A DNA stretch of 64,000 nucleotides from Stereocaulon alpinum (lineage: Eukaryota; Ascomycota; Lecanoromycetes; Lecanorales; Stereocaulaceae), in the NCBI GenBank assembly GCA_018257865.1, contig JAEUBA010000033.1, positions 186,001 through 250,000 of the forward strand. Direction: 5' to 3'. Under the pieces are notes generated by a model. It was not told the DNA's origin. It was given only the letters and a program-made list of their open reading frames with translations, and did not search any database. Below, one piece after another: positions 24,501 to 34,180 of the stretch. The first letter of the stretch is position 1, and each line of letters begins with the position of its first letter. The translations under genes were made by a program, and so were the position numbers.

Positions 24501-25223
24501 GCAAAAGGCGACCTTGGGGATCTTGTTGACCAAGAGCTGACCAACGCAGCAAAAGCCATCGATGCCGCTGCAGAACGTCTGAACAAGATGATGCAGAAGC
24601 CCAGGGAAGGCTACAGTACCTACGAGCTCCGCATCCACGACAGTATCCTACAGTCCGCCATAGCCGTTACTAACGCCATAGCACAGCTCATCAAAGCAGC
24701 TACAGCTTCACAGCAAGAGATTGTCAAGGAGGGCCGTGGCTCCTCATCTCGCAGCGTCTTTTACAAGAAAAACAACCGCTGGACCGAAGGTCTCATCAGC
24801 GCTGCAAAAGCTGTCGCTTCGTCGACCAACACACTCATTGAAACAGCCGACGGTGTCATAAGCGGCCGCAACAGCCCCGAGCAGCTGATTGTCGCAAGCA
24901 ACGATGTTGCAGCTTCTACGGCACAGCTTGTGGCTGCCAGTAGGGTCAAGGCAAACTTCGGAAGCAAAACGCAAGATCGCCTGGAGGAGGCCAGCAAGGC
25001 CGTTGGCAGGGCTTGCAGAAGTCTGGTCAAGCAGGTCCAGGACATTATCAGTCAGAAGAACAAGGAAGATGGAGAAGATGTCGACTACGGTGCCTTGAGT
25101 GGGCACGAATTCAAGGTGAGGGAGATGGAGCAGCAGGTCGAGATTCTACAGCTGGAGAACAATTTGGCACAGGCAAGGCAGAGACTGGGTGAGATGAGGA
25201 AGATCTCATATCAAGAAGATTAG
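21506..25223 (+). CDS. SLA2: endocytic actin-adaptor SLA2 (End4/Hip1R family)
   Basis: A nine-exon model: 21506-21555, 21609-21695, 21743-22041, 22124-22204, 22257-22314, 22369-22553, 22604-23667, 23718-23867 and 23919-25223, giving 1092 residues with every phase closing. Sla2 links clathrin-coated pits and PI(4,5)P2 membranes to actin. Domains: the ANTH domain starts at 'ESDLAINIRKATSIEETAPK' (~residue 47) and runs to ~310; a Gln/Glu/Arg-rich coiled coil follows, ~390-660; the C-terminal I/LWEQ (THATCH) actin-binding domain is ~800-1050. Exon 2 is least certain: it encodes a Pro-rich stretch ('STPSNPTVPPSPGLPSIPDP') and its acceptor could lie 15 bp upstream (giving a 38-bp intron). SLA2 is the classic flank of ascomycete MAT loci, and here it is convergent with MAT1-1-1. 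Confidence 0.93.
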
Positions 25224-25907
25224 GGATGTTGGTAATGCATGCATGGATTGAGCTGGATGAGTGTCGGCTGAGACGCCTTTCTCTAGCAGTCGATCTTGGG
25301 AAGCGAACTGCCTACATACCCCAGGGGCCTTTTGTATGATATGTACAGCTCTAGGGAAATCGAAGAGGTTGCGTCAAACCCTTGTTACATCGCACGTGAA
25401 GTCTTTCCAGCTCTGAGTTGATGAGGAAGCCTGTGCAAATGCCTTCGACGAGATGTCTTCCCCATCAGCAAGAACGTAGAGTAAGACCTGCCCCAACGTA
25501 GGATCTGTGTAGAGACAGCAAGGACATGTGAAGATCCAGAAGTAGCAGTACGTCCACTCTGACAATGCAGGCACCTTCTTAGTGCCGTTCAGCTCGCATA
25601 CTTTGGGGGCGGAAAGCTACCTTACACCCTGCAAGCGCAAGGGACGGCGGCAGGACGGAGAAGGATTTACTTTCTTGGCAGGCACCACTCTATTTGCACC
25701 ACAACTCATCCGTGAACATACATCCCCCTTGTCAGTCTTTGTATTCTCCTATCTACCTATGGACCTATCTACGTACGATCGTGCAGCCCATGTGTCCAAC
25801 GCCGGCATGCATGCGAGCAGCGAAGGATTGATGGCGGCAGGAGGCGACCTATGGCCACTATTAGCCTCTATGCACCATTAGATGTGAAGGATGTCTACTC
25901 ACCGTGC
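25224..25907. other. intergenic SLA2-MAT1-1-1
   Basis: 684 bp between convergent genes. It includes a 99-codon frame on plus (25582-25881) with no recognised homology. I do not call it a gene. Confidence 0.4.
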
Positions 25908-26987
25908 CTAAACACTGGCATTCGGGTCGAACAAGTCCGCCCAGGCAGCATCGCTCATTTCGAACACGTCGAAATGATCCCCCATATGGGGATCGAACGT
26001 GAATGAGGCTGCCGCCTCGGGATCAAACTCCATGTCATATGGCCATGCGCCATCGAGATGGAAATTGTTAGCCAAAAGTGTCGACGCGTCGTTGTGAGTC
26101 TCAGACTCGTGTAGAGTCTCCGGTACTGCGATGTTGTCGTTGGGTGCGAGATCTAATTCGCCTGCCGAGTCCTCAACAGACTCCAGCTTCCCCAGAACCT
26201 CTCCCTCTCCATCCAAGCGTTTCACGTCATGCTGAGACACGATGTCAAGGTTGTTGTCATTGGCGTTGGGGTCGGGTGTGGCTTGGCTAAAAGTGACGGG
26301 CTGCACTGAGGTTGCCATAGTCATGGATGCCTCATTCTCTGATAGGAGGACATCAAACAAATTGCCAGTGAAATAACCTTGTTGGTAAGTATGACGGATC
26401 AGATCGTTGACCGATAGGTTCGTTGTGAACAAGCGCTCATTGATAGCGGTGGCCGTGTGAAGCAAGATAGCTTGGCCGTCCTCGGCTACGGCGATGTTCC
26501 AGCCCATGGTCTGAAAATATTGAGCAGGCTCGATGATATCCATAAGCGGAGCGTTGATTACAAGGAAGGCATTCAAGGGTGCATGGTCTCTGCCTTTGGC
26601 GTCGCGTACCATGGAGTATGATTTGGCGATGATGCTCCACTTGGCCTTGAAAGGATCCTCTCGCCACATGCTAGTCACAAAACCGGAGATCTGCTTTTGC
26701 TGGAAATTGGCAAACATGGACGAATAATAGCCTGAAAATCGAATTAGCGGCTATCTGGTTATGAAAGGCTTAGAAGACTCACTTCTGAACGCAATAAAGG
26801 AATTCAAGGGACGTGTATTGATCTTCACCACAGGAGCGACACGAATAGTCTTCTTGCTCTTGCCGCGAGCGGCCTGGCCATGCACCTTCATGGTTGAACG
26901 AGGCACGGTGAGTTTGCTGAGTATAGTATTAAGTTCCTCTGGAGTCAAGGTGCTCAACAATTGCTGCACAGCAGGCGTAAGCGACAT
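25908..26987 (-). CDS. MAT1-1-1: mating-type protein MAT1-1-1 (alpha-box factor)
   Basis: Two exons (26987-26783, 26731-25908) with a 51-bp GTGAGT...CAG intron give 342 residues. MAT1-1-1 is the alpha-domain transcription factor that sets MAT1-1 cell identity and drives mating genes in the nucleus. The alpha box starts at about residue 57 ('RPLNSFIAFRSYYSSMF') and continues 'DPFKAKWSIIAKSYSMVRD' to 'IIEPAQYFQTMGW' near residue 145. The intron falls inside the box, at the Arg-Ser codon, a position conserved in the family. The C-terminal half is acidic and disordered with Phe/Trp residues, a possible activation domain (inference). An upstream in-frame Met exists (27170), but Met 26987 gives the family-like start MSLTPAVQQLLSTLT. 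It lies between SLA2 and APN2, confirming a MAT1-1 idiomorph. Confidence 0.95.
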
Positions 26988-27387
26988 TGTTCGAGGTTCA
27001 AAGAAAGTCCAGATGAGATTGCGACGATGATGAGCAGCACCAGGCAGCTTGATTACAATGTTCGAATAAGAATTGAAGGCCAAAGGAAGCGAAGCGTTGA
27101 GGTTTGGGGTGGTTGTTGTGAGAAGAGGTGAGGTTTGTTTGTGTTGTGGGGTCGAGAGGTGAAATAGCAACGGGCCGAGCTAAAATAAGGAGGTTGGTAA
27201 ATTTCCTGTTCGGGCCTTACATAACAAAGCGAGGAGCAAGTGATTCACTCTCGTCTTTCACAAGTTGCACAATGGTCACACTTCACTGCATTCAGTGTAC
27301 AATTCTAACATCTATGCTTTTGATCGATTACAGAACCACATCCGCTCCGTCTCAGTCTATCGCCAACCTGCTTGGAGAGTGTACACT
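26988..27387. other. intergenic, MAT1-1-1 promoter side
   Basis: 400 bp between the 5' end of MAT1-1-1 and the 3' end of the acidic-protein gene. It contains one copy of a short repeat (27187-27206) that recurs inverted on the far side of that gene. Confidence 0.45.
27187..27206 (+). repeat. MAT-locus short repeat, inverted copy
   Basis: Reads AAGGAGGTTGGTAAATTTCC, which resembles the reverse complement of the three units near 29.9-30.1 kb (core AGGAGGTTGGT). Some similarity continues outward (a GGG-containing stretch after the TTCC). Confidence 0.5.
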
Positions 27388-28971
27388 TCAAAGTGGGCAC
27401 TGACGGACTATAATGGCGCAACGTTCCCACCTGTTCGGAACCTGCCTTCCCTGTCTTCCCCCTCGCGTGACAATACCTAGACACTCTGTGTTAGATATAT
27501 TGATGGTGCTGCGATTGTCTATCTTACTAAATATCTCATTCAGTGTCTCCAGGTTTTCCAGCTCTTGACCCGCTGGAGCCTCTCTCGCATCCTGACAGCC
27601 GTTAGTTTCGACTTCGGCGTTCCAGTGCAGAAGTGAACTCACTTCACGGAGTTCAGGGTATAAATGGGTTCCCTGAGATTGGTCAGTACACGGAGTCGAA
27701 TACGGGGAGCCTGTGATACTCATACATAGTGAAGAGACGTCGTATAGCCGTTGTCCGTCAAACTTGGCTCTGGTTCAAAGCCTTCATCATCCTAGGCATA
27801 TTAACAGAATCGTTGGCGCAGGGGCTGGTCAACTTTACCTCGAGCATTTCGTGAGGTGCCGAATCAACCCGCCGCTCCTTGAACATGTAAATGTTAGTCT
27901 TCACCCGCTACCCATGGTGTCGAGAGTGTGACATACTGCCTCGATAGCGCCAACAGTGGAATTATACTCCCACAGCGCCGCAAAGAGGATCCACATCGCT
28001 GAAGATGGCAAGACTTGCACACTTCCATCATTTCCATAACCAGAGACATCGATTCCATTACCAGGCGCCCCATTGTGCAGGAATTGTTCCCAAGGCTTAC
28101 GATCTGCATCTCTCGCATGTAGCCTCAGATCTTCGCTCACTTCCACGCTCACATCGAACAACCTTCGCTCATCTACATCACAACCCTCTAGCATCAATAA
28201 TCCGCGCCCAAGCAGGTCATCGTTCAAGTCGCAGATATCGTTCCAAAAATCCTCCATCATGCCTTCAGAAGGAGAGATTTCGGGGTGTCTCTGCAAGCGC
28301 GAGAGCTCAACCTCAGTGGCCGTCAACATCTGGTACACCATCTCGGGATCGATATATTCCAGCTCTTCAGGGCCCTTTTCGTCCAACTTGGCAGCGTCGA
28401 TTTCCCCTTGGTCATGGAGGAGAACAACTAGAGTCAAGAGCTGCTCGAGGTTCGTTCGGATGGCCCGAAGGTGCATCATGTTACAAGGTCTAGGCACTCG
28501 AACAAATATGCCACCTTCGGCTATCTCACCTGTACGAGCACTTGATCAGATCGATTCAGCAGTGTTGGTCTTGGAGTACCTACTCCAGGAGAGGCCTCTG
28601 TCTATTCTGACGCAAGGCATTACATGCATGTCTTCTTTGTCCAATATCTCGGCTCTGGGCTCATCGTCCTCATTTGCAACCGTTTCATCGTTAGACCCGC
28701 TCTCCATGTTGCCAGGATCCGTCTCGTCATCCGCAGATACAAGTTCATCATCCACAGCATCACACTCATAGTCCACAGGATCAATCTCATCGTCCTCAGA
28801 ATCAGCCTCATCGTTTCCAGAATCATCCTCATCGTCACTCATCGAAGTCTCGGTATCCTCGTCATATTCAGAGTCCCCAGGCATCCTCATTGGTGTGTCC
28901 GCCGTGAATGAATCCCAAGGATCGTCGATAACAATGTCTTCCTGCTGCAGAACAACTTCTTGCGAAGACAT
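27388..28971 (-). CDS. unrecognised acidic protein within MAT1-1 locus
   Basis: A six-exon model on the minus strand: 28971-28584, 28529-27937, 27877-27839, 27791-27726, 27672-27643 and 27591-27388. This gives 439 residues; introns are 54, 59, 47, 53 and 51 bp with good donors (GTAGGT, GTATGT, GTAAAG, GTATGA, GTGAGT) and CTAAC/CTGAT-like branch sites. The four last introns are all in phase 0. Residues ~15-95 are strongly acidic (runs of Asp/Glu/Ser). Residues ~130-325 look globular and helical, with 'NMMHLRAIRTNLEQLLTLVV' and 'AMWILFAALWEYNSTVGAIE'. A short Tyr-containing tail follows ('GTHLYPELRE'). No known domain, signal peptide or DNA-binding motif is visible. Its place between MAT1-1-1 and APN2 suggests an extra idiomorph gene such as those described in Mycosphaerellaceae MAT loci, but I cannot assign a MAT number. 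Met 29019 is an alternative start. Confidence 0.7.
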
Positions 28972-30636
28972 GCCGATTGTACCTTGACCTGGGCAGACCA
29001 AAGGTGAAGCCGGATGCAACAGTGTCTTCTCAGATGTAGTTGGTTACTTGCGATGATTATGACTTTCAGACGTGTCAGAAAAGTTTTATCAACAGTCGTT
29101 GTGAGGCTGTCGACCCTGCTGTTTGGAAAGGCTTAAGTCGGAAGAAAAGGCTTTCTGTTTACTAAGTTTCGGAAAGCGAGCCGCTTGGCGCTACCATCCC
29201 ACAACACCGATCATCCGCCACGATCGTATAAGCAACACGCACAATGACACCAACTGTCGAATCGGTCTGCATTAACTCTGGCCGTTCATGGCAAAGAAGG
29301 AAGAGAGCCCAGCGTTGCATGACGTCTTAGCGAACAACCAGAGCTTCAACCTGATGATGCGGTGTTCGGAATGCTCTTTGCAGCTGGAGAACAGCCTGGT
29401 ACGCTCTGGGCTTACACACATGCCTGGAATATTTTGACTAAAAATAAAAATATATATGCATGATCACGCTCCCTTGTTTACATTCCTGCGGGTTCAGAGC
29501 GTCCATAACGGCCTTCGATGGCCAGAACCAGGCTTCCCAGAACGCTGCGCTCGCACGGATGTGGAATTCCATGCCCGTGCTTCCCCAGATGTGATCAAAT
29601 CGCGTCTGAGGGAAGGCGGGTTTGGGGGGGGGGGGGTGAAGGGGGGCATCAGAGATTGCTATCAGGCGGCACTTGGTGCCAAAGGGATTCGATACGTGGG
29701 TACAATGAAAGGAATTCCTGTCAATACGCGCAGATAGTTAGGTAGCCCCCAATGCCATAGAGTCAGGAAAACCCATGTTCTATGCCCATGTCTTATGCCC
29801 ATATAACACCCAATCTCCCTTCCACATTCCTGCGCCCGTGTCTCGGGTGGCGAACTTCCCCCTTCCCACAAAGGAAGTAAACACCAACCTCCTCATTTTT
29901 CTCTCCCTAACAACCAAGGTGGCGACCGAACCCCTCTTTTCCCGAGGCGTTGCCCAGAACGGAAGTAAACACCAACCTCCTCTCTAAAATTTCCGAAGTG
30001 AATTGCTCTATGACTCCACATTCGCCACCCGAGTACGAGGAAAGTGAGAGAATGACCCACCTCCCCATTCAGGGGGCGTTTCATCTTGCCAACGGATTCT
30101 GTCCCGAAAGGGAAGGAAAGACCAACCTCCTCATTCACCTTTTCCAGGCGGTGTGTGATCGTGGGCTTGGGGGGACTTCCATCGGTCGGCATAACTGCAG
30201 GGAGGGTAGAAATATCGGTCTTGCGGACACGCACTTATGCAGGTTAGTCCATAATTATTCGCAAGCTGTCTATGTATTCGTTCTCAGCTCTATCCTTCTA
30301 TAGACATATCGTAGTTCTCTTGGGAAATGCTCCAGGTCTCCAAATACAGGAGCTGATCTCAAAACGCCTCTTTGCCTGCTCGTCCTTGTCGTGTAAAACT
30401 TTGAAGCAGCGGAAGAGTGAGATGATTTAGTGTCCCTGACGAACTTGCGGCACTGTTGTAGTAGTCGTAGCACCAGTAGTATACCTACGCTGGCTGTTGA
30501 GTGTCCTGCAATTCTCTCCATGGCAGTGATGCGTCTTTCAACTGCAGCCTGGAAAAGTCTTCAATCTCACACCATTCCACTATTGCAATTGCATTCGGCG
30601 GGTTCGCGCCTGTAACGAAACATCCTTTGGAGCATT
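28972..30636. other. MAT-locus intergenic region with repeats
   Basis: 1.67 kb between the acidic-protein gene and the APN2 stop codon. No credible gene. It contains a run of 13 G (about 29624-29636) followed shortly by six more, a cluster of repeat units at 29840-30135, and a short TATGCCCAT repetition near 29779-29805. Confidence 0.6.
29840..30135 (-). repeat. cluster of short imperfect repeats
   Basis: GGAAGTAAACACCAACCTCCTC occurs at 29873-29894 and 29961-29982, and a variant (GGAAGGAAAGACCAACCTCCTC) at 30111-30132. The first two are each preceded by GGTGGCGA (about 29847 and 29918), so the larger unit is roughly 70-90 bp. CTCGGGTGGCGAA at 29842-29854 recurs as an exact inverted copy at 30021-30033. 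A single related copy lies in the other orientation at 27187-27206. Confidence 0.7.
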
Positions 30637-32926
30637 TCAGCCACCATTCGCTGCACTAGAACTCCAGTCGCTGCACCATATGAAGGTTTGGCACCGCCAT
30701 TGCGTGTTCTTCTCCTTGGCCCCTGAGGGGCCTAACGGGCGGGGACACATCCAGAAGGATCGGCCCATGTTTATACCGGGCTTCTTCGTGAGGAGTGTGA
30801 TGCACGGCTCGTCATGACCTTCGCATCTAGGAGCAGCTGGCTTGGTGAAAAGCTTCGACCAAGACTCCTTGCTCTGGATGGGATCATGCACAGTGTCGTC
30901 GTTGTCCGTCGAAGCTCTACCACCGGCTGTCGGAGACCTACTCGCAGATTGGAGACCATTCGACCCAAAGCAAGCAATTGTTCCGCGTGCTGATCCATAC
31001 CCAGGACTCAACGGACTGGTAATCTCGGTTAGCGAAGCCAGATCGTGCCGGTCGTCCAGTGTTCCGGCTGCTGGTCCTAGGTCTAGGTCCCCAGTGCCGC
31101 CATGAGTATCAGCTTCCGAGACTCCTTGTTTCTCCGTATTACTGGAAGAATTCGAGGCAGTATTAGACTTAGGTTTGAAGAACCCCTTCAGACTCTGCTG
31201 GCCCTTGCCGATTGCTGTGGGCACTGGTGCTGAAGACCCAGACTTGGCGCGTTTCAATGTTTTGTTGGTAGACACTTCGCCCATAGGCCGCTTCGTGCCT
31301 GCTACAGATGGAGGATTTAACGATGTCACAGACACATTGGCGGACAGCATTTGTGCGCTGACGGCGCTTGTAGAGAAGGGCTCGATCGCGGAGCCGCCAT
31401 TGACAGATTCTTTTGCATCTAAGGTTCCAGCATCTTTGTTGGTGGCATCCGTGCTCTGCGACTGCTGAAGCGATGGCTTACGAGCGAACATGTCGCGAAT
31501 ATTTCTTCGGCCAAAGAACTCCGGTATGAGTCTTCCTGAAAGAGGCAAAGGATCGTTGGTTGTCGAGTATTGTCTGAGGCGTTCACCACTGGAGAACATC
31601 CCTGGAGGGTTCATGACATCCCTGATATCCCACTCCTCTCCATCGATGGATATCTTGTCCTTCATCACCGCATAGACAGGACAGTGGTCTGAACCCTACT
31701 CTGAGGTTAGCCATGCCACGAGTCACGAGATAGCAAGATCTCACCATAAGCCCTTCTTGTATATCAGATTCCAAGAACCAGTCCTTCATTGCCAGGCTAC
31801 AAAGGACGTAATCGATGCGTGCACCACAATTTCCAGGCCTCGCGTTAACCTTCTGCTCCCAACACGTGAACATGCCCTTCCTCTCCGGATGAAAGGCGCG
31901 GCAGATATCCCACATGACAGGCTCCTCCCTACCTTCATCTTTCTCTCCAAAGACCTTGCCGCCTTCTAGCAGATGATTGAAAAGCCGTCGAGCAGGAGTG
32001 GATACAAATTCCAAACCGGTTAAGCCCTGCTTCCGCATTGACGCTTCAGCATTGGCAGCATCAAGCTCTTCCCTCGATATGTTCAAATCTCCAGTAAGGA
32101 TGACTCTTTTCCCCATCGCTACTATCAGATTTCGTATGCGAGCGTCGAGCATATCAAGAAAGCTGAGCCGGAAGTCGTCCCGAGTTTCATCACGATTCGC
32201 AGGACTGTAGACACCGAAGAGGACAAAGGCTGGGAACTCAAGAATCACACATCGACCTTCGGAATCAAGCGTTGTGGCGTCGACAGCTGAAGAGGCAAAT
32301 TGTGAAGGCGTAGGATAACCACCAATCTGCTCTTCTTCTGGTAGATTCGAGAAGCTTGTAGATGAATTTGGCGGACAGAGTATTCCTGTGATGCCTTCCT
32401 CGGTGCGAATAGGTGCACAGACCGATTGCCTGGTGTAGACCACAACGCCGGAGTAGCCTGTATGCAACAATAAGCGACCTGATAGGGACGCGGAGCTGCT
32501 TACCCACCCTTCTTGTGCCGGGGAAGACTGAAATAGCAATCCCAACCGGGGACTAGTACCATATCATCTGAGAGGTCCTTTCGTTGAATCTTGGTCTCTT
32601 GGAAGACGACAATGTCTGCTTGGAGAATATCAAACATGGCCTGTTAGCCCGGATCAGCTGGATCTCTCGATATGGATTCTTTAGCTTCCTACTGCGTATG
32701 AACGTTTGTCTCTCCATGGCTGGTACCCGAATGGGTTCCTAATCCAAGCTTTTCAGCCATAGACCTCGCAGACACATCTTTGCTCTGAAGCAAACAATGT
32801 TCAAGAAAAAATCCCTAGTTTGAACGCTTACCGTATGCCATTGACTGCAGCAAGTTATCAGCCAAAGGTTACCAGTGCTTGGTAACGAAGAAGCATACCA
32901 TTCCAAGTTGTTATACGTAGCCCCAT
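30637..32926 (-). CDS. APN2: AP endonuclease / DNA lyase APN2
   Basis: Six exons (32926-32899, 32844-32832, 32738-32693, 32640-32508, 32457-31745, 31695-30637) give 663 residues. Apn2 is a class II abasic-site endonuclease and 3'-phosphodiesterase of base excision repair. Exo III-fold motifs are intact: 'TWNVNGIR' at the N-terminus, Glu44 in 'VFQETKIQ', 'LTGDLNIS', 'GARIDYVL' and 'GSDHCPVY' with His315. 'QQSLKGFF' at ~477-484 fits a PCNA-binding PIP box. The C-terminus (~602-652) is a GRF zinc finger with 'CEGHDEPC', 'FWMCPRP' and 'WRCQTFIWC'. Exon 2 is a 13-nt micro-exon. APN2 is the standard MAT flank in many ascomycetes and here is divergent from COX13 (252 bp). Confidence 0.95.
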
Positions 32927-33178
32927 GATGCTCTCGTGCCTTTTCGACGCTTCATGGCTTTCACTGAGAGTCCAAAGATACCTTGCAAGTACCTCAAACT
33001 GCCTTCATTGCCCCAAGGGACGTGACACCCTCTCCAAAATCATCTCATATACAATTGATGTGACTCTATCTTGTCAGCCCTAGAGGTCACGTGCCGAGCT
33101 CAACCAAACCAACCCTCAAATCAACCGCAACTCTGCCTACCTCGAAAGAATTATCACAACCGTGGCACCTGTAGCACA

Positions 33179-33917
33179 ATGACAATGCTTCCACGAAATT
33201 CGGTCCTGCGCGTCGCGCAGCTTGCTAGTCAGCAAATTCCTAGCCCGGTCCTCCGGGGCACAGTTTATCGCCGCTTCGCCAGCCATGAATCCACCACCAA
33301 GCTTGTGGGCCCTATGGACAATGCATTCAACAGAGAGAGGTTGGCTGTGAAAGAACATGCTAAACAATCTACTGGTACGTTCCGACTCAAGAAGCGAAGC
33401 GTAGTATTTGTCTCAGCTGACTTCCGGGTACAGAACTTTGGCGAAGGCTCTGCATCTAGTACGGCCATCTGATAGCGGCTCTGAAGAACCCAGTAGCTTA
33501 CGCACCATAGCGTCGTCATTCCAGCTCTCATTTTAGGATCACTCAACGCCAAAAACCTATGGGATGAGCATTGGGAGCATTGGGAGCACATGCCGCCGCT
33601 GGAGGAACGGGTAGAATACCCTTACATGAACATCCGGTCAAAGGCATACCCTTGGGGTGATGGTGATAAGGTCAGTCATGTCAAAATTACTATCTCTTGG
33701 TGCTAACGGCTAATCTATTTGCGGGCGATACAGACTCTCTTGTATGTCAGCTTTTCATTTTAGTCTGAAGGGTGAAAGGAAAACATTGACAGAAAGAGGC
33801 GGTTTCAGGACTTGGGCAGAGGAGAACAGGATCTGACAAGCTTTGCACATGGTCAATTGCTGACAGTGCGATCATAGCTGGAACCCAAAGGTTAACTACC
33901 ACCACAAGGACGAGTAG
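33179..33917 (+). CDS. COX13: cytochrome c oxidase subunit VIa COX13
   Basis: Five exons (33179-33374, 33434-33458, 33511-33670, 33734-33741, 33878-33917) give 142 residues. Cox13 is a nuclear-encoded inner-membrane subunit of complex IV. The first ~45 residues are Arg/Ser-rich, a mitochondrial presequence. The conserved 'LWRRL' and membrane helix 'YVVIPALILGSLNA' precede 'LWDEHWEHWEHMPPLEER', and the protein ends with 'TLFWNPKVNYHHKDE'. The 25-nt exon 2 and 8-nt exon 4 are both required to rebuild conserved sequence. The last intron is 136 bp. The neighbouring order APN2-COX13-APC5 is the conserved MAT flank. Confidence 0.92.
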
Positions 33918-34180
33918 GAGGAACAGGTTCCGATACAATCAGGAAGTGCAATAGGAAAGTTGAGCTGATGCTGTAGAACATGTGAAGCGGAAAGCTGGGG
34001 AGTTCTGGTGTATTCGAATATGAGAGGTAGCCTTGTACCTTGCGCAATAAGATTCGTTCAGTCACGAAGAAGCCCAGTCCTCAATTACTGATATTATCAT
34101 CTAACTGAGCCGGAGCCCGTGCACATGAGATCACTGATGATGGGCTCCCGTCCCGGAGCTCTTGCCTGACTGTATGTGGA

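Noticed and set aside
25582..25881. 99-codon plus frame between SLA2 and MAT1-1-1 as a MAT accessory gene
   Set aside because: No homology or splice support, and it overlaps the 3' flanks of two convergent genes.
28624..28911. 95-codon plus-strand frame rich in Ile/Leu/Arg opposite the acidic gene
   Set aside because: It is the antisense of Asp/Glu codon repeats (GAT/GAC/GAG/GAA), a typical shadow frame.
29893..30234. 113-codon minus frame upstream of the acidic gene as an additional MAT gene
   Set aside because: It runs through the repeat cluster and its sequence is explained by the repeats; no conserved feature.
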